From: GWE2-42-39 sp963668595
GTDB lineage: Bacteria > Bacteroidota > Bacteroidia > Bacteroidales > Prolixibacteraceae
Reading direction: 5' to 3'
Assembly (NCBI GenBank): GCA_963668595.1
Contig: OY764876.1
Span: forward strand, 2,046,001-2,110,000
DNA: 64,000 nt
The stretch's first letter is position 1; every line of letters begins with the position of its first letter. The notes under the pieces are model-generated. The model did not search any database, was not told the DNA's origin, and worked only from the letters and a program-made list of their open reading frames with translations. Positions 1-8,758 of the stretch are shown here, one piece after another. The translations under genes and the position numbers were made by a program.

Positions 1-797
1 GAGCTTTCGTGAAACGAGGTGGATATATTACTTCAACGAAGATTTTCACTGAATCGGTATTTGCCGAAAATAACATCAAATGGATAAAACGTGCCGGCGT
101 CTATAAAGTTGATCCGGGGAAAGCCTATTACGAAACACTTGATGGAGAAGAAAAAACAATTGAGTTTGATTTTGCCATGCTAATTCCCGGCTTTTCAGGA
201 CAGCCTATAAAAGCTTTCGATAAAAACGGGAATGAAATTACCAATGTAGTTTTTGCTCCAAATAGTTTTATGAAAGTAGATGCCGATTACAATGCCAAAC
301 CTTTCGAAGAATGGAGCATCAATGACTGGCCTCTGATTTATCAGAACCCGGCGTATAAAAATCTTTATGCCACCGGAATTGCATTTGCCCCTCCTCATTC
401 AATCTCAAAACCGATGAAAAGTCCTGCAGGAAGAGCCATCTTTCCGGCTCCACCCCGAACAGGAATGCCATCGAGTGTAATCGGGAAAGTTGTCGCCCTG
501 AACATTGCCGAAGGAATCAAAAACGGGAAATTCGAACACAAGCATACCGCGAACATGGGTAAAATGGGGGCAGCCTGCATCGTTTCGGCCGGATACAGTA
601 TGACCAAAGGTCTGGGTGCAACCATGACTGTCTCCCCAGTAGTTCCCGATTGGGAAAGATACCCGCAGTGGGGACGAAACGTCAACTCAACTGTTGGGAA
701 AATTGGTCTGGCAGGACACTGGATAAAACTCTTTTTGCATTACATGTTTTTACACAAAGCCAAAGGCTACCCATTTTGGTGGCTATTACCTGAGTAA
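1..797 (+). CDS. Sulfide:quinone-reductase-type FAD oxidoreductase (3' part, cut by window start)
   Basis: The reading frame is open to the left edge, so the N-terminus with the FAD-binding Rossmann fold lies outside the window; about 264 residues remain. They contain the NAD(P)/FAD-oxidoreductase segment DFAMLIPGFSG, where the quinone-reductase family usually has a similar hydrophobic strand and glycine turn, then the late FAD-contacting region around YATGIAFAPPHS, and a C-terminal stretch rich in aromatic and basic residues (HYMFLHKAKGYPFWWLLP) that is typical of membrane-associated sulfide:quinone reductases. The family moves electrons from sulfide or NADH to membrane quinone at the cytoplasmic face. 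Which donor is used cannot be told without the N-terminal cysteines. A 54-residue protein follows 38 bases later and is probably co-transcribed. Confidence 0.75.
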   Translation, partial: AFVKRGGYITSTKIFTESVFAENNIKWIKRAGVYKVDPGKAYYETLDGEEKTIEFDFAMLIPGFSGQPIKAFDKNGNEITNVVFAPNSFMKVDADYNAKPFEEWSINDWPLIYQNPAYKNLYATGIAFAPPHSISKPMKSPAGRAIFPAPPRTGMPSSVIGKVVALNIAEGIKNGKFEHKHTANMGKMGAACIVSAGYSMTKGLGATMTVSPVVPDWERYPQWGRNVNSTVGKIGLAGHWIKLFLHYMFLHKAKGYPFWWLLPE

Positions 798-835
798 CAG
801 CACATGTACATATTAACGAAATAATAAAAAACACC

Positions 836-1000
836 ATGGACAAACAAAATAGAGTGCATACAGCTTACAAAGACGAATTTTATCCACCTATACCAACACG
901 ATGGACTAAATTTATTCGTACGTGCTTTCTGGTTCAGCTTTACAATTTTTTCAAGCTCAACCTGAAAATTATGATGATTGTCGTCAAAGGACATTCATAA
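836..1000 (+). CDS. Small basic amphipathic protein (54 aa), downstream of the SQR-type gene
   Basis: An ATG at 836 opens a 54-codon frame ending TAA at 998-1000, 38 bases after the flavoprotein gene and just before a strong hairpin terminator. The N-terminal half is polar (MDKQNRVHTAYKDEFYPP), a PIPTRWTKFIR turn follows, and the C-terminal half alternates hydrophobic and basic residues (FFKLNLKIMMIVVKGHS), as in a peptide lying on the membrane surface. I do not recognise a named family. The position between a membrane-associated flavoprotein and a terminator suggests a small partner of the oxidoreductase; that role is inference. Its length is below the usual gene-calling cutoff. Confidence 0.6.
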   Translation: MDKQNRVHTAYKDEFYPPIPTRWTKFIRTCFLVQLYNFFKLNLKIMMIVVKGHS

Positions 1001-1023
1001 ATCATTGATTTGCGTATAAACAA

Positions 1024-1057
1024 AAGAGGCTGTCTGCAAAAAAACAGACAGCCTCTT
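1024..1057. terminator. Bidirectional hairpin terminator between convergent genes
   Basis: Perfect 13-bp stem AAGAGGCTGTCTG / CAGACAGCCTCTT around an 8-base loop. It lies between the plus-strand SQR operon and the minus-strand DUF6515 gene. The T-rich flank is better on the minus strand, but the hairpin can serve both. Confidence 0.8.
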
Positions 1058-1078
1058 CGGATATTGTATTCTGACTTT

Positions 1079-1834
1079 TCAGAAGTTTATCGACAAATGC
1101 ACTCCTCTTTGAGGAGATGGAACCAATCGGTATCCGTGAGGATGAGCTTCGAAGTACAAACCATTGTAGCGGTAATATACCCGACCATCAATTCGGATTC
1201 GTTTACATGCAAAAGGTAATTCGCTGAATACGGTAAACAACGGAGCATCAATGATGACGTAGCCCAATCCGGTACGATATTCGCAGAAATGACCATCGTA
1301 ATAGTAGTACCGACCTTGTGGATACCTGAAAATATACGGATTGCGATCGAACTTCCGGTAAACCCGGCCATATTGAGGATGAACGTAATAAGAATGATGA
1401 TTTCCGCGATCACGATCCCAATCATGAGAAGGATGATGATAATCTGGGTTGTTGTTGTGACGATAATCTGGTTTGCTGCTATGATAGTCTGGTTTGTTGT
1501 ATTTCCTGCGATCACGATCATCTCTTCTAAAATCGTAACTTTCACTAAAGTTAGACTTGCTTTTTCTTTCACGAATTTCTTCGTTCTCACGCGAACGGGC
1601 AATCCGGTCATTATTATCAGTATGTTTCACCTGATATTCAGGTTTTTCCTGACTATGTTCATCTACTTTACGATGTTCGTTGCTTTCCCTCGTAGTGCGG
1701 GTTTCTCGTTTCTCCCTATCAACAGTAGTACCGTTGCTGCTTCGCCGTTGTGCCTGGGTTTGAATGCTTCCTCCTAAAATTGCCAGGGTAAATAGTACTG
1801 CTGTAATTGTTTTTAATTTCATGTTCGTTTTCAT
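1079..1834 (-). CDS. Secreted DUF6515-type protein with charged low-complexity region
   Basis: 251 residues. A Sec signal peptide (hydrophobic TAVLFTLAILGGSI, Ala-Gln-Ala cleavage region) is followed by about 80 highly charged, Arg/Glu/Asp/Ser-rich residues that should be disordered. Next come repeated PDYH/PDYR units (NKPDYHSSKPDYR, NNNPDYHHPSHD) and then a compact C-terminal domain rich in Tyr and Gly (GRYYYYDGHFCEYRTGLGYVI, IDGRVYYRYNGLYFEA), which matches my recollection of the DUF6515 family of Bacteroidota envelope proteins. The function of that family is unknown. The gene stands alone, convergent with the SQR operon. Two open frames in other phases inside it are shadows produced by its skewed composition. 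An alternative start at Met5 gives almost the same signal peptide. Confidence 0.7.
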   Translation of the reverse strand: MKTNMKLKTITAVLFTLAILGGSIQTQAQRRSSNGTTVDREKRETRTTRESNEHRKVDEHSQEKPEYQVKHTDNNDRIARSRENEEIRERKSKSNFSESYDFRRDDRDRRKYNKPDYHSSKPDYRHNNNPDYHHPSHDWDRDRGNHHSYYVHPQYGRVYRKFDRNPYIFRYPQGRYYYYDGHFCEYRTGLGYVIIDAPLFTVFSELPFACKRIRIDGRVYYRYNGLYFEAHPHGYRLVPSPQRGVHLSINF

Positions 1835-2047
1835 GGCTTCCGGTTTTAAAAATTAAACATTCTGGTTTTGCGCGCCTCTTTGTCTCTACCGGCATTTTCA
1901 CATGGATTGGCAAAGCGTGTGCCAAAAAAACGGATATTCAGACCGTCATTTTTTCATTCATCAAAAAACCAAGCAATTAGCTTATGAAATTTAATTATTT
2001 TACAGAGCCGAAAGTTTTGCAGCAAAGTAATTTTCGATAAATAATAC

Positions 2048-2055
2048 TACTTTTG
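2048..2055 (+). promoter_or_regulatory. Bacteroidota -7 promoter element for ruvX
   Basis: TACTTTTG matches the TAnnTTTG consensus exactly and lies 17 bases before the ruvX start. No correctly spaced TTTG -33 box was found; the nearest is 28 bases upstream. Confidence 0.45.
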
Positions 2056-2072
2056 CAGCCTAAATTTAATGC

Positions 2073-2495
2073 ATGGGACGAATTTTAGCGATTGATTACG
2101 GACGTAAACGTACCGGGCTTGCAGTAACCGATACTCTTCAGATTATTGCAACCAAGCTTGACACGGTGCCTTCTGCTGAAATTTTTACTTTCCTGAAGAA
2201 TTACATTCAGAAAGAAAAAGTAGAACGAATTTTGGTAGGTTATCCACTTCAAATGAACAATCAGGCATCCGAAGCCGTTTTGTACATCAATCCGTTTTTG
2301 AGAAAACTAGTCAAAGAATTTCCGGATATTCCGGTTGAACAGGTTGACGAACGCTTTACCTCGAAAATGGCCTTTCAAACCATGATTGACGCCGGACTAA
2401 AAAAGAAAGACCGGCAAAACAAAGCTACCGTGGACGCAGTAAGCGCCACCATTTTATTACAAGCATATTTGGAACAAAAAAAATACATGCGATGA
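2073..2495 (+). CDS. ruvX: Putative Holliday junction resolvase RuvX/YqgF
   Basis: 140 residues, the usual size of this RNase H-fold family, which has been linked to Holliday junction resolution and, in E. coli, to processing of pre-16S rRNA. The N-terminal strand has the catalytic aspartate in ILAIDYGRKRTGLA (Asp8). The family signature DERFTS is at residues 92-97, and a C-terminal aspartate sits in DAVSATILL (Asp121). The gene overlaps the start of def by four bases (ATGA), so the two are translationally coupled. A good -7 promoter element lies directly upstream, with a very short leader. Confidence 0.92.
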   Translation: MGRILAIDYGRKRTGLAVTDTLQIIATKLDTVPSAEIFTFLKNYIQKEKVERILVGYPLQMNNQASEAVLYINPFLRKLVKEFPDIPVEQVDERFTSKMAFQTMIDAGLKKKDRQNKATVDAVSATILLQAYLEQKKYMR

Positions 2496-3052
2496 TTTAC
2501 CCGATTACTGTTTATGGCGACCCTTTATTACGGCAACAAGCTGTTGACATTGACAAAAATTACGAAGGTCTGCCTGAATTGATTGAGAACATGTTTGAAA
2601 CCATGTATTTTTCAGATGGTGTTGGATTGGCGGCTCCTCAAATCGGGATGTCGATCCGTATTTTTGTAATTGATGCGACTTCGTATGCCGACGAAGAACC
2701 CGAACTGGAAAATTTCAAAAAGGCATTTATCAACCCTGTAATTCTGGAGCGTACCGGCGACGAATGGAGCATGAACGAGGGTTGCCTCAGTTTACCGGAA
2801 ATTCGCGAAGACATAGTTCGTCCGGAAACAGTTCGGATAAAATACATGGACGAGCAGTTTAACGAGCACGATGAAACATATAGTGGCTTTGCTGCCCGGG
2901 TTATTCAGCATGAATACGATCACCTTGAAGGAACTTTGTTCATCGATTTGCTTAACCCTCTAAAGCGCCGTTTATTGAAAGCGAGACTAACCGCTATTAC
3001 CAAGGGAAAAGTTGCAACAAAGTACAGGCAAAAACTTCCGGGCAAAAAATAG
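2492..3052 (+). CDS. def: Peptide deformylase
   Basis: 186 residues. Removes the N-formyl group from nascent proteins in the cytoplasm. All three family motifs are present: GVGLAAPQIG at residues 43-52, EGCLSLP at 96-102 with the metal-binding Cys98, and HEYDH at 140-144 with the two histidine ligands and the catalytic glutamate. The start overlaps the end of ruvX by four bases. comEC begins 78 bases downstream with no obvious terminator between, so read-through is possible. The C-terminal tail is basic, as in many Bacteroidota deformylases. Confidence 0.97.
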   Translation: MIYPITVYGDPLLRQQAVDIDKNYEGLPELIENMFETMYFSDGVGLAAPQIGMSIRIFVIDATSYADEEPELENFKKAFINPVILERTGDEWSMNEGCLSLPEIREDIVRPETVRIKYMDEQFNEHDETYSGFAARVIQHEYDHLEGTLFIDLLNPLKRRLLKARLTAITKGKVATKYRQKLPGKK

Positions 3053-3130
3053 AAAGCAAAAGTTCCGAAAGTAACTTTCACTATTTTCTGAAATATGCGT
3101 AACTTGTTGTGAAAAAACAGCTACGCAAAT

Positions 3131-5140
3131 ATGTTATACCCAAATCGCAATGTATTTCAGGCTGCTCCTTTCATTCGAATCAGCATCTTTTTTGCCACAG
3201 GAATCGTGTTGGGAAGCTTGTTTTATTTTTCCGAAACGATTTGGCTAAGTATTCTTTTACCACTGCTTCTCTCATTATTTTTATTTCTGCCCAGTAAGAA
3301 TTTTCGTTCAGTACAGATTAGTAATGCACTTCTCGCTATTACATTGATTATTTTGGGAGTCTGGCACCGACAGCAATTCAGCCAGACAAATCCAGATATT
3401 TCGCTTCAAAAAGCAAGTTATCAGGCAATAATACTTGAACAACCCACTGAAAAAAAGAATTCGTACCAAACAATTCTGCAAGTCGCAAACAGAGAAACTC
3501 CATCAACCAGAGTAATCGCATGGTTCAGTAAAAAAACGGATATTACACAGCTTCAGTCCGGACAGAAAATAATCATGCAAGCCAAACTTAATCCTATTCG
3601 TAATCAAGGGAATCCTTACGAGTTCGATTACCAATCGTATATGCACCGGCAAGGAATTGATTACTCTACTTTTATAAATGAATTCCAGACCTTGCCAGAA
3701 AAACGAATAAACATTTTCATTTGGGCTGATAATCTGCGCAGCAAGTTACTTCATCTCATTCGTCAACATGGAGTGGGTGGCGAAGCATACACCGTTGTTG
3801 CAGCATTAACGTTTGGTTACCGCAAAGAACTTGATCCGGAAACCCGCGACTATTTCTCTACTTCCGGAGCCATGCATGTTTTAGCGGTATCGGGACTACA
3901 TGTTGGGATTGTATTCATGATTGCATCGTGGCTACTGATGCCACTTCGCAAACGCAAAGCCGGACGCTATTTTTACTTGCTGGCAGTAGGCGGAACGATC
4001 TGGTTTTATGCTTTGCTTTCCGGCTTGTCGCCATCAGTGCAACGCGCATCGGTAATGTTCACATTTATCCTGATTGGGCAAAACTTGAAACGCCCGGCCA
4101 ATATTTTTAATTCGCTGGCAGCGTCGGCATTCTTACTAATGCTTTTCAACCCGCAAATCATCTGCGAAGTTGGTTTTCAGCTTTCGTATTTGGCTGTAAG
4201 CGGAATTGTTCTGTTTCATCCATTGTTCTATCATATTTTCGAATTCAAAAATACAATTGCCGATAAAGCATGGAGCCTGTTCTGCGTTTCGCTGTCGGCT
4301 CAAATTATCACTTTCCCTCTTGGTGTATTTTATTTCAATCAATTCCCAAATTACTTCTGGCTCAGCAATTTCATTGTCATTCCATTGGCCAGCATCATTT
4401 TGCCCGGCACTTTTTTGTTATTGGCTGTCAGTTTCATCTCCCCCATTGCCGATCTGGTTGGTTTTGTTGTTCAGAAATCGACTGAATTAATGCTCTGGAG
4501 TTTAAAAACGATCGATCGTTTTCCGTTTGCACTAATTGAAAATATTAGCTTTTCAGCCGTGCAAACAATTCTAATACTCCTAATTATCGCAGCAATTTAT
4601 TGGTTTATCAGCACAAAAGAACTTGCTGTTCTTCGCATTTCATTCGTTCTTGTTCTCGCATTTTGTATCAGTTCCTTTATTCGGAATCTCAGTTTATTCA
4701 ACCAACAAAAGATAATCGTTTATCGAGCCGAACAACCAGTAGTTCATCTTATTAATGGGAGGAAAAATTATGTACTCGCTCCCAATTCTTTTCTGAATTC
4801 TGAAAAAATTGAACGGCTGATTGTCCCCACACGCAATCATTTAAAATTAAATACTCCACGAATTATTGCCATGAGTCCCAATACGACAATCGACCATAAA
4901 GACCTGAAGATAAGAAACTCAGACATTTATTTTGCAAAAAAGATAATTTTATGGAATGCCATAAAGCCAATGTCAATTCCGGCAGATCTGGCAATCTACG
5001 ATCAGCAAGGTTTTTTGGATAACAACAATTCTGATGCACAAACAATCGTATATACCGGAAAAAAAAACATAGAGAAAAAGCAAGAGAATATACATCCAAC
5101 AGAAACAAAAGGCGCATTCATTCTGAATATCAATAAGTAA
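3131..5140 (+). CDS. comEC: ComEC/Rec2-family membrane protein
   Basis: 669 residues with two N-terminal membrane helices, a DUF4131-type domain outside the membrane (about residues 80-190), and a large polytopic competence domain. The competence signature SGAMHVLAVSGLHVGIVF lies near residue 245, followed by the polar helix segment GLSPSVQRASVMF. Family members form the channel that imports single-stranded DNA during transformation. The C-terminal part after the last helix (about 130 residues) carries no metal-ligand motif of the metallo-beta-lactamase domain found in longer ComEC proteins; short forms like this are common in Bacteroidota. No other competence gene is in the window, so actual DNA uptake is not established. 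The start at 3131 is the first ATG in frame. Confidence 0.9.
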   Translation: MLYPNRNVFQAAPFIRISIFFATGIVLGSLFYFSETIWLSILLPLLLSLFLFLPSKNFRSVQISNALLAITLIILGVWHRQQFSQTNPDISLQKASYQAIILEQPTEKKNSYQTILQVANRETPSTRVIAWFSKKTDITQLQSGQKIIMQAKLNPIRNQGNPYEFDYQSYMHRQGIDYSTFINEFQTLPEKRINIFIWADNLRSKLLHLIRQHGVGGEAYTVVAALTFGYRKELDPETRDYFSTSGAMHVLAVSGLHVGIVFMIASWLLMPLRKRKAGRYFYLLAVGGTIWFYALLSGLSPSVQRASVMFTFILIGQNLKRPANIFNSLAASAFLLMLFNPQIICEVGFQLSYLAVSGIVLFHPLFYHIFEFKNTIADKAWSLFCVSLSAQIITFPLGVFYFNQFPNYFWLSNFIVIPLASIILPGTFLLLAVSFISPIADLVGFVVQKSTELMLWSLKTIDRFPFALIENISFSAVQTILILLIIAAIYWFISTKELAVLRISFVLVLAFCISSFIRNLSLFNQQKIIVYRAEQPVVHLINGRKNYVLAPNSFLNSEKIERLIVPTRNHLKLNTPRIIAMSPNTTIDHKDLKIRNSDIYFAKKIILWNAIKPMSIPADLAIYDQQGFLDNNNSDAQTIVYTGKKNIEKKQENIHPTETKGAFILNINK

Positions 5141-5217
5141 TCATTCACACATTTTTAACAATGCCCAAAAGAAGATAGAATTTGCAGGAAAATGTACGTC
5201 ATTTAAACTTTTAGTTG

Positions 5218-5225
5218 TTACTTTG
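5218..5225 (+). promoter_or_regulatory. Possible -7 promoter element for trkA-trkH
   Basis: TTACTTTG differs from TAnnTTTG by one base and lies 33 bases before trkA, a normal leader length for this window. No convincing -33 element was found. Confidence 0.3.
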
Positions 5226-5258
5226 CTCAGCAAATATTATTGAAAGGACAAAATTGCA

Positions 5259-6593
5259 ATGAAAATTGTTATTGTTGGCGCAGGGGAAGTAGGAACTCAC
5301 CTCGCAAAAATGCTCAGTAAAGAAAATCACGATATTGTGTTACTGGACGATGACCCGGAGAAACTCCAAAAGATCGCCAATCAAGTTGATCTTTTAACAG
5401 TTACCGGATACGCCAACTCATTTAGAGATCTGCGGGAAGCAGGTAGTTCAAAAGCCGATTTATTTATTGCGGTTACTCCCTACGAAGAGCGTAACATTTT
5501 TGCCTGTATCCTGGCAAAAGACATGGGGGCAAAAAAAACCCTCGCACGAATAAATAATGGCGAATACCTTCAGGAAAAAAACATGGAAAAACTTACCCAA
5601 ATGGGAGTTGATGAAATGATTTATCCGGAAAACCTCGCAGCAAAAGAAATCCTCACGTCAGTTAAACAGGTTGGTACACGACAACGAATCGAATTCTCGG
5701 GAGGGAAATTGGTTTTGATGGCCGTGAAAATTCGCGACAATGCACCAATTGTTAATCATACGCTGGAAGATATTTCTCACAAATACCAAAATATTCGTGC
5801 CGTAGCAATCAACCGCGACAGAAGAACAATTATTCCATCGGGGAATGATTCTATTTTGAACGGCGACATCGTATTTTTCATTTCAGACAAAGGACATCAG
5901 ACTGAAATTTACCAAATGTCGGGCAAAGAAATTTTTGCGGTAAAAAATATCATGATTCTCGGAGGTAGCCGAATTGCGCAAAAAACTGCTGAACGTCTTG
6001 GAGATCAGTACAACATCAAAATTATTGAGATAAACAAGGAACGCAGCCAGAAAGTAGCCAACCGATTGGGCAATGTTTTGGTAATACAGGGCGATGGACG
6101 TAATCTGGATTTACTGAAAGAAGAACGAATTGAGCGGATGGACGCTTTTGTTGCCGTAACCGGAAACTCGGAAACCAACATTCTGTCGTGCCACCTGGCC
6201 AAAAGTATGGGGGTGAAACGCACAGTTGCCGAAGTTGAAAACATCGACTTCATGGGTATTGCAGAAAGTCTTGACATTGGTAGCATTATCAATAAAAAAT
6301 TATTGGCCGCCAGCTACATTTACAAATACACTGTCAGTCCTTCAGTTACACACGTAAAATGTTTAACAGCCAGCGAGGCCGAAGTTTTTGAGTTTATCGC
6401 CAACGAAGATTCAAAAATTACCCGCAAACCTATCCGCGATTTATCGTTCCCTGCTGATGCAATCATCGGTGGCGTTGTTCGCGGAAATCTGGCATTTGTA
6501 GCAACAGGCGACACACAAATTCAGGAGGGCGACAAAGTGGTCGTTTTTGCGATGCCATCAGCAATCAGTAAACTTGACAAATTCTTTAAATAG
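5259..6593 (+). CDS. trkA: Trk potassium uptake regulatory subunit TrkA
   Basis: 444 residues, the normal length of full TrkA with two RCK_N/RCK_C pairs. The first Rossmann loop is GAGEVG at residues 7-12, followed by the acidic end of the second strand LLDDDPE. The second copy begins near residue 230 with IMILGGSRIAQK, and its strand ends with IIEINKE. It binds NAD(H) or ATP in the cytoplasm as a ring under the TrkH channel and gates potassium entry. trkH follows 15 bases later, so the two form an operon. Confidence 0.96.
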   Translation: MKIVIVGAGEVGTHLAKMLSKENHDIVLLDDDPEKLQKIANQVDLLTVTGYANSFRDLREAGSSKADLFIAVTPYEERNIFACILAKDMGAKKTLARINNGEYLQEKNMEKLTQMGVDEMIYPENLAAKEILTSVKQVGTRQRIEFSGGKLVLMAVKIRDNAPIVNHTLEDISHKYQNIRAVAINRDRRTIIPSGNDSILNGDIVFFISDKGHQTEIYQMSGKEIFAVKNIMILGGSRIAQKTAERLGDQYNIKIIEINKERSQKVANRLGNVLVIQGDGRNLDLLKEERIERMDAFVAVTGNSETNILSCHLAKSMGVKRTVAEVENIDFMGIAESLDIGSIINKKLLAASYIYKYTVSPSVTHVKCLTASEAEVFEFIANEDSKITRKPIRDLSFPADAIIGGVVRGNLAFVATGDTQIQEGDKVVVFAMPSAISKLDKFFK

Positions 6594-6608
6594 TCTTTCC
6601 TTTAAGCT

Positions 6609-8057
6609 ATGCTGAATTTCAGAATGATCTTCCGAACTCTTGGTGTACTGCTTTTGGTAGAAGGTTTTTTCATGCTTTTATCAATGGGAGTAGCATTGCT
6701 GTATCAAGGTCCCGACATTCTGTCTTTTTTATATTCAGCGCTGGCCAGTATTGCCACCGGAAGCATTGCCGTACTTACCAATCGAAATGTGAAACGGGAA
6801 ATTGGCAAACGCGAAGGGTTCATCATTGTAAGTCTTGTTTGGGTTATTTTCTCTTTCTTCGGAAGTCTCCCCTTCATGCTGTCTGGTTCAATTCCTGATT
6901 TGACGAATGCTTTTTTCGAAACCATGTCAGGTTTCACCACTACCGGCTCGTCTGTTTTAAATGATATTGAATCACTTCCTCATGGAATTCTTTTCTGGAG
7001 AAGCCTGACCCAATGGCTGGGTGGAATGGGAATTATTGTTCTAAGTCTGGCTATTTTGCCTATGTTTGGAATTGGCGGAATGCAGCTTTTCAGTGCTGAA
7101 GTTCCGGGACCAACTCCCGACAAATTAAATCCCAAGATTAGTCAGACTGCCAAAAGTTTATGGGGACTTTATGTTGTGTTTACCTTGTCGGAAACCTTGC
7201 TCCTATGGGCTGGAGGAATGAGTTTATTTGATTCGATTAACCATTCGTTTACCACCATGGCAACCGGTGGATATTCGACCAAACAAGCCAGCATTGCACA
7301 TTGGGATTCTGCCTACATTCAATACGTAATCATATTTTTTATGATTCTGGCCGGTACTAATTTTTCGCTGTCGTACTGCGCCATCACCGGAAAATTCAGA
7401 AAAGTATTTGAAAATGAAGAATTCAAATACTATCTGCTTTTTATTGCCGGGTTTACAGTTCTTATTTTCACCGGGCTATTTTTTAGTACGCAAATGGGAG
7501 TTGAAAAAACCTTTCGTGATTCACTGTTTCAGGTTGTATCGATTATTACCACCACCGGTTTTGTAACCTCCGATTATTTGCTTTGGCCTCCGATACTTAC
7601 CATATTGATATTTGCACTTTTCTTTTTCGGAGGAAGTGCGGGTTCAACAGGAGGTGGAATAAAAATTATGCGCGTTGTTCTGTTAATAAAGAATAGCTAT
7701 TACGAACTCCGACGAATGATTCACCCCAATGCAGTGATTCCAATTCGCTTTAACAAACACTCGGTATCCGAATCAATTATTACCAACGTGCTGGCTTTTT
7801 TCATGTTCTATTTCATGGTTTTCTTCCTCAGCACCATCGTATTTACGTTGATGGACCCGGATATTGAATCATCGATGGGAGCAGTTGCCACTTGTTTGGG
7901 TAATATTGGCCCCGGACTGGGCAATGTTGGACCGATGGTTAATTTTGCAAATGTAGAACCTATCGGAAAATGGTTTTTATCGTTTCTGATGCTGCTGGGA
8001 CGACTCGAATTGTTTACCGTTCTGGTACTTTTCGCTCCAGCTTTCTGGAAAAAATAA
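6609..8057 (+). CDS. trkH: Trk potassium uptake membrane subunit TrkH
   Basis: 482 residues of polytopic inner-membrane protein. The four pore-loop repeats of the superfamily are visible: MSGFTTTGSS, TTMATGGYST, VVSIITTTGFVT and ATCLGNIGPGLG, whose glycines form the selectivity filter. The segment GGSAGSTGGGIKIMR corresponds to the intramembrane loop that restricts the pore in TrkH. It forms the ion channel with TrkA, encoded 15 bases upstream. The gene converges with the yciO-like gene with only 15 bases between the two stop codons and no clear terminator there. Confidence 0.96.
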   Translation: MLNFRMIFRTLGVLLLVEGFFMLLSMGVALLYQGPDILSFLYSALASIATGSIAVLTNRNVKREIGKREGFIIVSLVWVIFSFFGSLPFMLSGSIPDLTNAFFETMSGFTTTGSSVLNDIESLPHGILFWRSLTQWLGGMGIIVLSLAILPMFGIGGMQLFSAEVPGPTPDKLNPKISQTAKSLWGLYVVFTLSETLLLWAGGMSLFDSINHSFTTMATGGYSTKQASIAHWDSAYIQYVIIFFMILAGTNFSLSYCAITGKFRKVFENEEFKYYLLFIAGFTVLIFTGLFFSTQMGVEKTFRDSLFQVVSIITTTGFVTSDYLLWPPILTILIFALFFFGGSAGSTGGGIKIMRVVLLIKNSYYELRRMIHPNAVIPIRFNKHSVSESIITNVLAFFMFYFMVFFLSTIVFTLMDPDIESSMGAVATCLGNIGPGLGNVGPMVNFANVEPIGKWFLSFLMLLGRLELFTVLVLFAPAFWKK

Positions 8058-8072
8058 GAAAAAATTCTGTTT

Positions 8073-8687
8073 TTATTCGTCGAACTCCCCTTTCCCCTGT
8101 CTGACAACAATTGGAAAATCGTCAGTACAATCAACAATTGTTGAAGGAATGTTTCCACCGTATCCGCCATCGATAACCAGATCGACCTGCGAATCAAATT
8201 TTTCGTGAATCAATTCTGGATCAGTCGTATATTCGATAATTTCATCCTCATCGTGCACCGATGTTGAAAGAATTGGATTGCCCAACTCTTTCACTATTTC
8301 GCGAATTATTGAGTTATCCGGGATACGAATCCCTACTGTTTTTTTCTTCCCTTTAAAATATTTCGGCACATTGTTATTCGCATTCAATATAAATGTAAAC
8401 GGACCTGGAAGATATTTTTTTATCAGTTTAAAAACCGAACTGGAAATTGGTTTGGTAAAATCAGACAAGTGACTCAAATCGCTGCAAATAAACGAGAAAT
8501 TCGATTTTTCAATATTAATCCCTTTTATCCGTGCAACTTTTTCAACAGCGCGCGCATTCGTTATATCGCAGCCCAAACCATAAACCGTATCGGTTGGATA
8601 AATAATAATTCCACCGTTTCGTAAAACTTCCGCGGCCTTCCGAATCTGTTTTTCATCGGGATTTTCATCATAGATTTTAATAATCAT
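8073..8687 (-). CDS. YciO-type member of the Sua5/YciO/YrdC family
   Basis: 204 residues of a single YrdC-fold domain. The TsaC/Sua5 branch makes threonylcarbamoyl-AMP for the t6A tRNA modification. This protein keeps the substrate-binding IIIYPTDTVYGLGCD segment, SFICSDLS, PGPFTFIL, and the C-terminal QVDLVIDGGYGG...STIVDCTDD, which closely recall E. coli YciO. In true TsaC enzymes a conserved Lys-x-Arg follows the conserved Tyr motif; here the position reads RIKGINIEKSNFSF, with the Arg replaced. YciO proteins have been described as lacking normal TsaC activity, so this is better named YciO-like than tsaC. The gene is divergent from mnmD, with 71 bases between. Confidence 0.85.
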   Translation of the reverse strand: MIIKIYDENPDEKQIRKAAEVLRNGGIIIYPTDTVYGLGCDITNARAVEKVARIKGINIEKSNFSFICSDLSHLSDFTKPISSSVFKLIKKYLPGPFTFILNANNNVPKYFKGKKKTVGIRIPDNSIIREIVKELGNPILSTSVHDEDEIIEYTTDPELIHEKFDSQVDLVIDGGYGGNIPSTIVDCTDDFPIVVRQGKGEFDE

Positions 8688-8758
8688 TTTCGAAGCCTTT
8701 CATTTTTTAGAGCTTTTAAAATTAGTTATTTTCGCCAAGCTTAGAACATAAAATATTC

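Noticed and set aside
1087..1777. Long open frames of 174 and 162 residues in other phases over the DUF6515 gene
   Set aside because: They overlap a gene with a signal peptide and a family domain, have Ile/Met/Thr-rich low-complexity translations, and come from its skewed composition.
3109..3297. 62-residue plus-strand frame overlapping the comEC start
   Set aside because: It overlaps the first comEC helices in another phase and has no recognisable content.
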